The position numbers and the translations under genes are program-made. Below are positions 1 to 8,782 of a stretch of 64,000 bases of DNA, in pieces. The notes beneath the pieces were generated by a model, which did no database searches, was not told where the DNA came from, and saw only the letters and a list, made by a program, of their open reading frames with translations. The stretch is taken from positions 248,001-312,000 of the forward strand of contig JAHBUS010000003.1 in the NCBI GenBank assembly GCA_019637955.1, read 5' to 3'. Within the stretch, counting starts at the first letter, position 1. Every line of letters begins with the position of its first letter. Source of the stretch: Pseudobdellovibrionaceae bacterium. Its GTDB lineage: Bacteria; Bdellovibrionota; Bdellovibrionia; Bdellovibrionales; Bdellovibrionaceae.

Positions 1-1
1 G

Positions 2-751
2 TTCCGCTACGACGTGATGAAACCCGACACCAACAAAATCATTTTCAATCAGAGTTTCGCCGCGCAGTTCTTTATCGGTGAAATCGGCAACGGTTTTTCA
101 TTTCAAGCCGCGTACGCTTACAAACCTTCGAATCAGTTGTCGTTGGCGGCCGACGGACGCATCATCCCCGGCAATCAGATCGACGTGAAGATCAACCCGA
201 ACATCTATTATCACAGCGTGGTTTCGGCCGACCTTCAATACGCGAGCGACCTCTACGAGATCGGGGTGGGAGCACTTCGCGACAAGCCGCAAGACCCGGA
301 GTTCGATAAAGAGTGGACGTACCGCACCTTCGGTCAGAGCGACATGATCTCGCCGTTTGTCGGCGTTCGTCTGGGGCTCGTGAAGTTGCGCGCGATGAGC
401 ATCACGATCAACGGACCCGACGAGGGCGCCGCCGGTCCGAAAGCGACCGAATTGGGCGATATTCTTCAGCACCGCTACACGACGACGAGCGCTCAGGCCG
501 TCGAGGCCTCCGCGCGTTTTTTCTGGAAGCGCCACGAGGGCCTCACGGGCCGCGTTCGCTACACGCGCGGGGCGAGCGGTGAATTCGAATCGGTCCTGGG
601 CGATTTGGCGTACCAGCTGGATTCGCGTTGGTCGCTCGGCGCGAGCGCCATCTTGGCGCGCGTGGAGCAAAACGAGCTGGCGCGCAAAACCGTGTATTCC
701 GAATACGAGAATAACGACTTGGTGCAAGCCGGGGTGACGTATGTCTTCTAA
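2..751 (+). CDS. outer-membrane beta-barrel protein, 5' end outside window
   Basis: The reading frame is open to the left edge of the window, so the first in-frame GTG/ATG at 14/17 is probably internal and the signal peptide lies outside. The visible 250 residues alternate polar and hydrophobic residues in many short strands rich in Tyr, Phe and Gly. The chain ends in Thr-Tyr-Val-Phe, a C-terminal aromatic typical of outer-membrane barrels recognised by BamA. It overlaps the following lipoprotein gene by 11 bp, so the two are probably co-translated and may act together in the outer membrane. I do not recognise the specific family and assign no transport substrate. Confidence 0.7.
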   Translation, partial: FRYDVMKPDTNKIIFNQSFAAQFFIGEIGNGFSFQAAYAYKPSNQLSLAADGRIIPGNQIDVKINPNIYYHSVVSADLQYASDLYEIGVGALRDKPQDPEFDKEWTYRTFGQSDMISPFVGVRLGLVKLRAMSITINGPDEGAAGPKATELGDILQHRYTTTSAQAVEASARFFWKRHEGLTGRVRYTRGASGEFESVLGDLAYQLDSRWSLGASAILARVEQNELARKTVYSEYENNDLVQAGVTYVF

Positions 752-3053
752 CTTGCGCCGCCTCGCTTTGCTGGCGTTCTCGTTGGTTGTGATCATGCAG
801 ACCGGCTGTGACCGCTTTTTGAAAAGCTCGGCCACCGCCGAAGAAAAAGCCAAAAAAGAAACCATCGATTTGAGCCCGGCCGGCATGAACTGTCTCGAAA
901 AATTGCCGGACCAACTCGAAAAATTCATCGAAGACAAGGCGAGCGTCGGGGACGTCGAAACGGCCTACGGCTGTCTGAACAAAGCTCTGGACACCTTCTC
1001 GCGTTTCACGGCGGGCTCCGAAGCCAATGTCTACACCGACGAAGAACTGCGACACTTCTTGAACCGCTATCTCCTGAAAAAGAATCAAGTCTCGAAAGAC
1101 TTCATGTCACAGCTCATGAAACTCAAGCTGTTGATGATCGGCGGCAGCGCGCGCTCGATGACGCGCACCGAGCTCAAGCAGATGGAAAATTTCATCAGCA
1201 TCTTCAAAGAGGAGTCGCTCAAGCTCAACGGCTGGATGCGCATTTTGCTCTTTCAGGCCGGCGCTCCCGACGTTTCGACCGAAAAGCTCGAAGAACTGAA
1301 CCGCATCGTGAAAAGCGTGGCGTCTCGCCTCTTGCGTGAGACCAAAGCCGCGGGCTCGCTTTACGAATTCTCGGACCTGCAGAGTCTGGTGTCGGAGGTT
1401 CGCGGCTTCTTGGGCCAGACCCGCGCGCTCGAGCCGGTTCTCAAATGGATGCCGCTCTTGTCGCAGCTCAAAAACATGTTCTTCGGGACGCACTCCAAAA
1501 TCGCGTCCGAGCGCGAATGGCAGGAGGCTTCGGCCTACGCGCTCGACGGGTATTCGATGGCGCTCGAGTTTTTCTACCGCCTGCGAAAACAAGATTTCAA
1601 TACGCATGAAAGCTGGTCGCGCGTCATTCAGTTCGTGGACCGCGGCCTTGATTTCTTGGACCGCGCGCCGGTTTTGAATAACGACGGCCGTTTCGAGACG
1701 CGCGCGCTGGACGGCGTTCTCGATGAAATTTGGTCGCTCAATCTTTTGAAACTCAACCTCAACGTCGACACGGTTAAGAAATCGTACCGCATGGTGGTCT
1801 TGCGCGTTTTGGATCGAAATGCCTCGCGCCAAGCTCAAGCGGTTGAAGTGGTCGCTTTGGACCGCAAGCACCTGTCGGTCTTGCGCCAAGAGTACAATGT
1901 TTGGCGTGTGGCGCAGAGCTTGATCATGAATCTCTTCAAGGACCGCCGCATCTCTGACGGCGTCGACGCCGCCACGCTCACCGGCGCGATCGAGAGCGAA
2001 CCCGTTCTCGTGAACATCGCGGGCCTCAAGCAAGGTCCCGAACAGCGTGAGGCTTTGCTCGCCTCTTGGGCGCAGTGGGCGGCCCTGCTGAAAGACTCGC
2101 GGCCCGTGCAGTGGACCGAGTCGATGAAAGTGCTCATGCGCTACGACGTTCCGACGGCGAAAACCAGCTTCGCGGGTCTCAATCTGCTCAACGCGCTCCG
2201 CTCGGTCAGCCGTTTGGTGCTTCGCGCGTACGGCGAAGGCGAGGGCGCGGACGCCTGGCAGCTCAAAATCAAGGAGCAGGGTCTTTTGAACATGCAAGAG
2301 GATTTCCGGGCTTTCGGCCGCGAGGTGCGTTTCTTGGATCCGCGCTCGGAAGACCCCGCCATCCGCACGTTCAAAGAGGCGAACTTCTTCACGTTCCACG
2401 GCAACGGCGACGACTGGCTCGACGCGCGTGAGCTGACCGAGGAGCTCAGCGTGCTCATCTCGGGCGGCGCGCACATGACCCAAGACGTTCTCGCCTTGGC
2501 CAACCAGGCCCAGTGTCAGACCGGCAAGATCGACATTTTCGATCAGCCCATCTATCGCAACGATTGCTTCGAAAAAGTCCTGCGGACAAATTTTTCCAGC
2601 GTTCTGGAGAACCTGCCGGGCATGACAACGCTCGCCAAGATGATGACCAATGAGCAGTGGGACTCGTTCTACAAGTCGATGCTCGCCGTCGCGGCCCTGG
2701 ATCAACGCGAAGAGGGCACGATCGAGTACGCCGAGATCCGCACGGGCCTCGTGGTGCTTCAATACGTTGAGACCCTCATGGTCGTTTACGACACGAACCG
2801 TGATGGCCGTCTCACCGAGAAGGAGATTCTCGGGTCGGCGCCCCGGTTCCGCGGTTTCATCAAGTCCATCAGTCCTTTGGGTGATTTCATGGTCGACGAC
2901 ATCTTCTTGTACTTGGCTTACAAGGGCAAAAAGCCCGGGGCCATGGACCTGATCTCATTTAAATTTGAAAAATCCATGGGCTTGGGCGATATTGGACGGG
3001 TGGAGCTGATGAACGTGCTTGCCGTTCTCAAAAAAGATGCCGCTAAAAAGTAA
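741..3053 (+). CDS. large lipoprotein with EF-hand-like calcium sites
   Basis: This 770-residue protein starts with a basic and hydrophobic signal ending in the lipobox Met-Gln-Thr-Gly-Cys (Cys23), so it should be lipid-anchored. The body is largely helical. Near residue 690 there is a canonical EF-hand loop, DTNRDGRLTEKE, with acidic or oxygen ligands at positions 1, 3, 5, 9 and 12. About 130 residues earlier a second, degraded loop (HGNGDDWLDARE) follows the same pattern. Calcium binding is inferred from these loops. The gene starts inside the 3' end of the barrel gene and its own 3' end overlaps the MFS gene. The overall function is unknown. Confidence 0.75.
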   Translation: MSSNLRRLALLAFSLVVIMQTGCDRFLKSSATAEEKAKKETIDLSPAGMNCLEKLPDQLEKFIEDKASVGDVETAYGCLNKALDTFSRFTAGSEANVYTDEELRHFLNRYLLKKNQVSKDFMSQLMKLKLLMIGGSARSMTRTELKQMENFISIFKEESLKLNGWMRILLFQAGAPDVSTEKLEELNRIVKSVASRLLRETKAAGSLYEFSDLQSLVSEVRGFLGQTRALEPVLKWMPLLSQLKNMFFGTHSKIASEREWQEASAYALDGYSMALEFFYRLRKQDFNTHESWSRVIQFVDRGLDFLDRAPVLNNDGRFETRALDGVLDEIWSLNLLKLNLNVDTVKKSYRMVVLRVLDRNASRQAQAVEVVALDRKHLSVLRQEYNVWRVAQSLIMNLFKDRRISDGVDAATLTGAIESEPVLVNIAGLKQGPEQREALLASWAQWAALLKDSRPVQWTESMKVLMRYDVPTAKTSFAGLNLLNALRSVSRLVLRAYGEGEGADAWQLKIKEQGLLNMQEDFRAFGREVRFLDPRSEDPAIRTFKEANFFTFHGNGDDWLDARELTEELSVLISGGAHMTQDVLALANQAQCQTGKIDIFDQPIYRNDCFEKVLRTNFSSVLENLPGMTTLAKMMTNEQWDSFYKSMLAVAALDQREEGTIEYAEIRTGLVVLQYVETLMVVYDTNRDGRLTEKEILGSAPRFRGFIKSISPLGDFMVDDIFLYLAYKGKKPGAMDLISFKFEKSMGLGDIGRVELMNVLAVLKKDAAKK

Positions 3054-4212
3054 GGTCTCCTTTCATCCCAATCTGATCTTCGCTTACATCACGCTTTTCT
3101 ATCTCGGACTTTCTGACAACTTGCGCGGGCCGTTCTTTCCGGCCCTGCTGGAGCGTTTCGGTCTGTCGAGCCAAGAAGGCGCTTGGTACTTTGCGGCCTC
3201 CTCGGTGATGAATTTTGTCGGCGCGGCCCTGGTCCCGGCGCTGGCGCGCAAAGCGGGTTACAAGTGGGCCCTTTGGCTTTCGGTCGGTTTGATGTTTCTC
3301 TCCCAGGCGCTCGCTTGGATGGCGCCGAACTACCTGGTCTTTCTTTTGAGCTCGGCGATTCTGGGATTGTCGGTCGGCTTTCTCGGCGTTTTGCAAAACG
3401 TGATGGTTTTGGTCGCCGCCCCCTCGCACTTGCGGGCCCGGATCTCGGGAGGGCTTCACACCATCTACGCGCTGGCGAGTTTTTGTGCGCCGCTCGTGAT
3501 CTCATTCTTGGCTTCGCGCCAGTTGCCGTTGCAAGTCGCGTTTGCGATGACCTCCGTCATGGGGGTCGTGATCCTCGTCCTCATCGCGAGGGTGTCCGAA
3601 TTTTTGGAGCCGTCCGACCGCCATGCACCGCCGAGCGGGTCCAAGCACATCAGTTTTCCGATCGTGTACTTTGCCTTGATGTTCGCGGGCTACGTCGCCG
3701 GCGAGATCGCGGCGGGGAGCCGGCTGGCGCAATTCGCGCACAAATCTTTGGGATGGTCGATTTCGGAGGCGAGCACGCTCTCGTTTCAATTCTTTGCCGG
3801 TCTTTTTGCCGGCCGTTTGGCGCTCGCCCTGTTGCCGATGCGCGTGCCCGTGATGCTGTGCTTGCGCGTGGCGCTGAGTCTGGCCGTTGCGTTCGCGCTG
3901 CTCGGGATTTACCACCATCCACTCTGGTTTTTGATCTTCGGCGTGGTGATGGGGCCGATCTACCCGCTCACGATGACGGCGCTCAGCGAAACCTTCCCGG
4001 TCCAGATCCAATCGGCGGCGACCGCGGCCGTCACGGCCTCGGGCGTTTCGGTTCTTTTGATGCACCTCGGAGTCGGGGCGTTATCGGATGCTTACGGCGT
4101 GGGCGTCGGTCTTTTGGTGTCACCCGGACTTTGTTTCTTCGTTCTGATCTTGAATCTTCTTTACCCCATCGTGTTTCGCTCTCAAAATGAGCGGCATGGC
4201 CGTTCGCTTTGA
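3037..4212 (+). CDS. MFS transporter
   Basis: The roughly 390-residue protein is almost entirely hydrophobic helices, with about twelve membrane segments and a short basic loop near the middle. This is the layout of the major facilitator superfamily. The first helix follows a short basic N-terminus, and a Gly-rich helix with a basic loop follows helix two. The ATG at 3037 is chosen. An in-frame TTG at 3019 would add six residues, and neither start has a strong ribosome site. The gene overlaps the upstream lipoprotein gene by 17 bp and the ABC ATPase downstream by 26 bp, so it probably belongs to the same transcription unit. Substrate unknown. Confidence 0.8.
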   Translation: MPLKSKVSFHPNLIFAYITLFYLGLSDNLRGPFFPALLERFGLSSQEGAWYFAASSVMNFVGAALVPALARKAGYKWALWLSVGLMFLSQALAWMAPNYLVFLLSSAILGLSVGFLGVLQNVMVLVAAPSHLRARISGGLHTIYALASFCAPLVISFLASRQLPLQVAFAMTSVMGVVILVLIARVSEFLEPSDRHAPPSGSKHISFPIVYFALMFAGYVAGEIAAGSRLAQFAHKSLGWSISEASTLSFQFFAGLFAGRLALALLPMRVPVMLCLRVALSLAVAFALLGIYHHPLWFLIFGVVMGPIYPLTMTALSETFPVQIQSAATAAVTASGVSVLLMHLGVGALSDAYGVGVGLLVSPGLCFFVLILNLLYPIVFRSQNERHGRSL

Positions 4213-5074
4213 CCGCGTCAGCAAAAAATTCGGTGCCACCCTCGTTCTGAACGAGGTGTCGTTCTCCTTCGCCAAGGGCGAAGTGGTGAGCCTGCTCGGT
4301 CCGAACGGCGCCGGCAAAAGCACCGCACTGCAAATTCTCTTGGGACTTCGCCGTCCCACGACGGGCTCGGTCACCGTGTTCGGTGAACCGGCCGGGTCCC
4401 TGGCGGCCAAAACCAAAATTGGCGTGACGCCGCAAGATTTGCAGTTTCCAGGTCCCATGAGGGTGCGCGAGATTTTGGATTTTCTCGCCGGCTTTCACGC
4501 GTCGCCGCGATCCGTGCCGGAGCTGATCGAGCTGCTTGAACTCGGCACTTTGCAAGACCGCAAGTCCGGTGTGCTCAGTGGCGGCGAGCGCAGGCGCCTG
4601 GGTCTGGCGGCCGCGCTCATCGGCAACCCTGAGCTGCTTGTTTTGGATGAGCCCACCACGGGCCTGGATCTCGACTCCAAAAAAATTCTCTGGGCCACGC
4701 TCAAGCGCGAGGTGCAAAAAGGCCTCACGCTGCTTTTGACCTCGCATGACCTGCAAGAGATCCAAGCGATGACCGACCGGGTGCTCTTACTCGCAAAAGG
4801 GCGTGTGCTGTATGAGGGCTCGCTCGCGCAAATTCACGAGCGGGTCAATCTGCAGAGGCTGCGCTTTGATTTGTCGCAGACGATCGATTTTACCGGCGCG
4901 CCGCCCGCCTTCGAGATCACGCGCGAAGGTCTCGAGGTGCAGGTTCTCACCGAGCAGGGCTGGAACTGGGTGCGCTACCTCGCGCAGCGCGAGGCGCCGG
5001 TTCTGGATCTGCAAGTCGCCGATGCGGGGCTTGAAGAGGCGCTGGATGTGCTGCTCGAAACGGGGAGGGCGTGA
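4187..5074 (+). CDS. ABC transporter ATP-binding protein
   Basis: A 295-residue nucleotide-binding subunit of an ABC-2 type exporter. The Walker A motif GPNGAGKST is at residues 38-46, the signature LSGGE at 130-134, Walker B LLVLDEP at 150-156 and the switch histidine at 187. The C-terminal 80 residues after the ATPase core are poorly conserved, as is usual in drug and lipid exporters of this type (the CcmA/NatA-like group). The stop codon overlaps the start of the permease gene (TGATG), so the two subunits should be made in fixed ratio. Cargo cannot be deduced. Confidence 0.9.
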   Translation: MSGMAVRFDRVSKKFGATLVLNEVSFSFAKGEVVSLLGPNGAGKSTALQILLGLRRPTTGSVTVFGEPAGSLAAKTKIGVTPQDLQFPGPMRVREILDFLAGFHASPRSVPELIELLELGTLQDRKSGVLSGGERRRLGLAAALIGNPELLVLDEPTTGLDLDSKKILWATLKREVQKGLTLLLTSHDLQEIQAMTDRVLLLAKGRVLYEGSLAQIHERVNLQRLRFDLSQTIDFTGAPPAFEITREGLEVQVLTEQGWNWVRYLAQREAPVLDLQVADAGLEEALDVLLETGRA

Positions 5075-5808
5075 TGAACCCCGTTCTTCGCCTGTGCGCC
5101 TTTCAAATCCGTGAAACCTTTCGTCAACCTCTTTACGTGGTGACGACGCTGCTCTTTCCCTCGATGTTTTTTCTCTTCTTCGGCGTGCCCAATGCGACGG
5201 ATGAACGCGCGGCCTTGATTTTGATCTCGTCGTTCTCGTGCTTTGCCGTCCTGGGCGTGGTGCTCTTTCAATTTGGCGTGAGCTTCGCGCAAGACCGCGC
5301 GTCGGGTTGGATGCTGCATCTGCGCACGCTTCCGGTTTCGCCGCACGCGCTGTGGACCGCCAAAATCCTCACCGGTCTTTTCTTCGCGGTGCTCGCCTCG
5401 CTCGGCGTGATGCTCACGGCGATGGTGTCGGTCGACTATCTGGTGCCGAACGCGCGCCTCTTGAATTTTTTCTTGAGCCTTTGGGGCGGCGGTTTTCTCT
5501 TTGCCTCGCTGGGGATCATCATTGGCCTCGTCAGCAATCCGCGCGCGGCGGTGCCGACGGCCAATTTGATTTACCTGCCACTTTCGTTCGCCGGAGGCCT
5601 GTGGCTGCCGCCCGACGCGCTTCCTCGTCTGGTGCAGAAAGCCTCCGAGTTTTTGCCCACGCGCCACTACGGCGAACTGGTCTGGGCGGCGGCGCTGGGC
5701 GAACCGGTTCTCAGCCGTTGGTGGATGGGTCTTTTGATTTACCAGGTGATCTTCGCCGTGACCGCCGTGATTTTGATGAAACGGGATGAGGGGCTGCGCT
5801 TTGGCTGA
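5074..5808 (+). CDS. ABC-2 type transporter permease
   Basis: About 244 residues with six predicted membrane helices, matching the ABC-2 permease family. The first helix comes after a short amphipathic N-terminus, and a conserved short helix lies between the fifth and sixth segments (around PPDALPRLVQ). It partners the ATPase directly upstream. The ATG at 5074 is preceded by GGGGAGGG and overlaps the ATPase stop; a GTG at 5071 is also possible. Its 3' end overlaps the RNA methyltransferase gene by a few bases. Confidence 0.88.
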   Translation: MNPVLRLCAFQIRETFRQPLYVVTTLLFPSMFFLFFGVPNATDERAALILISSFSCFAVLGVVLFQFGVSFAQDRASGWMLHLRTLPVSPHALWTAKILTGLFFAVLASLGVMLTAMVSVDYLVPNARLLNFFLSLWGGGFLFASLGIIIGLVSNPRAAVPTANLIYLPLSFAGGLWLPPDALPRLVQKASEFLPTRHYGELVWAAALGEPVLSRWWMGLLIYQVIFAVTAVILMKRDEGLRFG

Positions 5809-6946
5809 ATTCTTCGTCGTCTGTCCGATTGGTTTTGAAAACGACCTCGCGCAAGAGCTGCGCGAGATCGAAGGCTTTCTTCTGGGCGCCGGCAATCTTC
5901 CCACCACGGAAGGCTACCAAGAACTCGAGCCCCAAAAAGGCGGCGTGCGCGTGCAAGCCGATCCTTTGATCGGGCTGCAGATCCATTTCTTTTCGAAGCT
6001 CGCGTCCCGCCTCTTGCTCCGCCTCAAACGCTTTCGCGCCCTCGAATTTTCGCTGCTCGAACGGGAGCTGAAAAAAATCGACCCGGCCCCATGGATCGGC
6101 GCGCAGACCTTCTCGCTGAAAGTCTCGTCGCAAAAATCCAAATTGGGTCAGGAAAAGCGCATTTTCGAAACCGCCCAGCGTGCTTGGAAACAGCTCAAAG
6201 AGGACGGGGCGCAGGAGTTTTACTTGCGCGCCGAGAACGATGAGTTCGAACTCTCGCTCGATCTGACGGGTGAGCACCTGCACCGACGGGGCTCGGGGCG
6301 CGATCTCGGGGGCGTGGCGCCCATCCGCGAAACGCTCGCGGCCGCACTGCTGCGATTTTTGATCGGGGAGGCGCCGCTCTCGCGTCTGCAAAACGTCACG
6401 CTCATCGATCCCATGGCCGGATCGGGGACGCTGCTCGCTGAGGCCTCGCGGCTGTATCAACCCAATTTTGACCGGGCGTATGCGTTTCAATCGCAAAAAT
6501 GGATTCCGAAGATCTTGCTGTCTCCGACTTACCGGCAAAACTACCGCGGCTTTGGCGCGCCCACCTGGGCGGGGCTGATGGGCGCCGATCAAAAACCCGA
6601 AGCCCGGGCCCGTCTTGAAAGTCTCGCCGAGGGGTTGACCGAGACGCTTGAGACCTTCGCGCCGGGAGAACTGCCATCGGGCACAAATCCCCGTTGGGTG
6701 GTGAGCAACCCTCCTTATGGGGAGCGTTTGCAGAAAATCCCGGCCGAGGACCTTGTCAGAATTCTGTTAGAACCTAAGCCTGAGCGCGTCGCCGTGATTC
6801 TTCCCGAAGCCCTGGCGCTCGAACTGGAGCGCCGTTGGCCCCGTGAAAACGCGCCAAATGGTGGTCCTCTCTGGTCCTTTTCGAAACAGCGAGTTCTCAA
6901 CGGCGGAATTCCCTGCCTGCTCGCCAAGTTCGTGAAGAATTTTTAA
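5801..6946 (+). CDS. THUMP-domain class I SAM-dependent RNA methyltransferase (UPF0020/RlmL-like)
   Basis: An approximately 381-residue methyltransferase that probably modifies N2 of a guanine in rRNA or tRNA. The N-terminal 60 residues resemble the ferredoxin-like region of the RlmL/TrmN family and are followed by a THUMP-type RNA-binding region. The SAM-binding loop DPMAGSGT is near residue 203 and the catalytic motif NPPYG near 300, both diagnostic of the UPF0020 group. TTG at 5801 is preferred because AGGGG lies 7 bases upstream; ATG at 5786 would add five residues and overlap the permease further. The exact target base is not deducible. Confidence 0.85.
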   Translation: MAEFFVVCPIGFENDLAQELREIEGFLLGAGNLPTTEGYQELEPQKGGVRVQADPLIGLQIHFFSKLASRLLLRLKRFRALEFSLLERELKKIDPAPWIGAQTFSLKVSSQKSKLGQEKRIFETAQRAWKQLKEDGAQEFYLRAENDEFELSLDLTGEHLHRRGSGRDLGGVAPIRETLAAALLRFLIGEAPLSRLQNVTLIDPMAGSGTLLAEASRLYQPNFDRAYAFQSQKWIPKILLSPTYRQNYRGFGAPTWAGLMGADQKPEARARLESLAEGLTETLETFAPGELPSGTNPRWVVSNPPYGERLQKIPAEDLVRILLEPKPERVAVILPEALALELERRWPRENAPNGGPLWSFSKQRVLNGGIPCLLAKFVKNF

Positions 6947-7009
6947 GGAGGGCGTCACGCGCGAGGCCGATCTCGACAGCCGCCAGATGGGCCTGTAGTC
7001 TCCGGCGCC

Positions 7010-8071
7010 ATGAAAACACTGATCGCCCTGTCGCTCGTTTCGATGTTTTTGATGACCGCCTGCTCGCCCCAAGACCCCGCGGTCTTGACCCGCGACGAGA
7101 AGTCCCGCGAAGCTTCGCGCCGCGCGCGTAGCAGCGGCGGCAACACCGGGCAGAGCACGGTGGGCGGCGCTGCCGGCATTCCGCCGATGGCCGATGCCGC
7201 GACGGCGATCCACCTCTTGGACCGTCAATCCGAAGTCATTCAGCTTCTCGCCCTCGGCGGTTTGGTGACCGAGGCCCGCGAGCGTCTCTCGCTGCAAACG
7301 TGCGTTCGTCTGACCGAAGTGCCCCGCTCAGCCACGAACCTGCAGGTGCTGCTGGATTTTAGCCAGTGCGCCCGCAAAGTGACGCCCCAATTCTTAAGCC
7401 AGAACGGCCGCATCTCGATGGAGATCACGCTCGACGAAAACCGCAAAATGTCGGCGCTCAAAGTGTCGACCGCCGAGCTGAACGATCCCGGTCTCACGGC
7501 GTTCGCGATGACGCTCTCGAAAGACAAAATCCGCGACCGCGCCGAGATTCGCGATCAGCTCAAAATTGAAGCGGTTCGCATCTCGACCGAGCCGCTCAAG
7601 TTCCGCATCGTCGAGGCCCAATCTTTGAGCAAAGTGGTCGTCAACGCGCGCAACGTTCAGACGTACTCGATCACCACGCTGACCTCGGGCGATATCGAGT
7701 TCGTGACCGAGAATGAGCAAACCGTGGCCCGCCACGCTTTGCGCTCGGAACTCAACTGGGTCAGCGAGATCGCCGGCGCCAAAAACAGCCCCTACTTCCG
7801 CACCTCGCTCACGCCCAAGACCGGCACGGTCAATACCGAGAGCCTCGAAGTGTGCGGCGGCCGCCAAGGTGAAAGCGTGATCAAATTTTCGTACCGTCCG
7901 GATCAATCGCGAAACAACGATCCCGTCGTTTACGATGCCGAAAGCGTGACCTTGATCAACGCCAAAAACCCCGACCGCAAATCGCGCCTGACGACCAGCC
8001 CCTGCGACAAGCGCGCGGGCGGTTTGAACGGTTGGTTCGTGGTCGATTGGTCGCAGCTCTTTCTCTTTTAA
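7010..8071 (+). CDS. hypothetical lipoprotein
   Basis: A 353-residue protein with a clear lipoprotein signal, lipobox Leu-Met-Thr-Ala-Cys with Cys18. A short Ser/Gly/Arg-rich linker follows, then a beta-rich domain with four cysteines (for example in QTCVRL, SQCARK and EVCGGR) that could form disulfides in the periplasm. I do not recognise the family. It is followed after nine bases by a gene for a very small membrane protein, suggesting a two-gene unit. Confidence 0.75.
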   Translation: MKTLIALSLVSMFLMTACSPQDPAVLTRDEKSREASRRARSSGGNTGQSTVGGAAGIPPMADAATAIHLLDRQSEVIQLLALGGLVTEARERLSLQTCVRLTEVPRSATNLQVLLDFSQCARKVTPQFLSQNGRISMEITLDENRKMSALKVSTAELNDPGLTAFAMTLSKDKIRDRAEIRDQLKIEAVRISTEPLKFRIVEAQSLSKVVVNARNVQTYSITTLTSGDIEFVTENEQTVARHALRSELNWVSEIAGAKNSPYFRTSLTPKTGTVNTESLEVCGGRQGESVIKFSYRPDQSRNNDPVVYDAESVTLINAKNPDRKSRLTTSPCDKRAGGLNGWFVVDWSQLFLF

Positions 8072-8080
8072 GGAATCAAC

Positions 8081-8230
8081 ATGTCGAAAAAAACCATCCG
8101 TGATATCGCCATCCTGATGATCGTGGTCTTTGCCGTCACGGTGATCACGTACCCGCTCATCTTTAAATCCGAACCCGACAAGAATGAGCTGCCGCCGCCC
8201 GAAACGAGCGTGCAGGATTTCAAACAGTAA
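8081..8230 (+). CDS. small single-pass membrane protein (49 aa)
   Basis: A 49-codon frame with ATG at 8081 and an AAGGA ribosome site just overlapping the end of the lipoprotein gene. After MSKKTIRD comes one hydrophobic helix of about 20 residues, then a charged and Pro-rich tail ending in Phe-Lys-Gln. The basic N-terminus suggests the tail is periplasmic. Position and ribosome site support a real gene that standard length cut-offs would miss. Function unknown. Confidence 0.6.
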   Translation: MSKKTIRDIAILMIVVFAVTVITYPLIFKSEPDKNELPPPETSVQDFKQ

Positions 8231-8239
8231 ATCGCAAAA

Positions 8240-8782
8240 TTAAAACGACGATCCCGGTTGCTTGAGGAATTCAATTTCTTCGGGCGTCGACACGCGTCCC
8301 AAGATGGCATTTCGGTGCGGGTAGCGCCCAAAGCGCTCGAGGATCTCGCGGTGCTTCTCTTCAAACTTCAGATTGTTCTCAAGTCCCGGCTGCGAAAAGA
8401 GCCGGCGTGAGTCGTCGTGAATCTTGAGAGATTCGCTGTGCATGTAAGGCATGTACAAGAACGCGCGCTGGTTCACCGGCAAGAGTCCGTGGCGAGGATC
8501 GCGCACGGCCTCTTGGGCCAGCGCCAGGGCCATCGGGTCTTGCGCAAACGAGCGGGCGTCGTCACGGAAGATATTGCGGGAGAATTGGTCCAAGACGATG
8601 ATCTCAGCCAAACGCCCTTGGGGCGTCTCGCGCCACGACGCGAGTTCGCCACGGGCGGCCTGCTCCAGAAGAGCGCCAAAGCGCTCCTTGATCAAGCGGT
8701 CCAGGGCGAGATCCTTTTTAAACTGCTGCTCGGGCTTGAGCTCCTCGAACCAGAATTTCAGAACCTCGTTCGGGCCGGTCAT
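8240..8782 (-). CDS. DUF924 family protein
   Basis: A 180-residue cytoplasmic protein with the hallmarks of DUF924 (a TPR-like helical family): the N-terminal VLKFWFEE, the central IIVLDQFSRNIFR and the later FLYMPYMHSE. Length is normal for the family. The biochemical role of DUF924 proteins is not established. The start ATG overlaps the stop of the upstream exonuclease-like gene by four bases, so the two are co-translated. Confidence 0.88.
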   Translation of the reverse strand: MTGPNEVLKFWFEELKPEQQFKKDLALDRLIKERFGALLEQAARGELASWRETPQGRLAEIIVLDQFSRNIFRDDARSFAQDPMALALAQEAVRDPRHGLLPVNQRAFLYMPYMHSESLKIHDDSRRLFSQPGLENNLKFEEKHREILERFGRYPHRNAILGRVSTPEEIEFLKQPGSSF

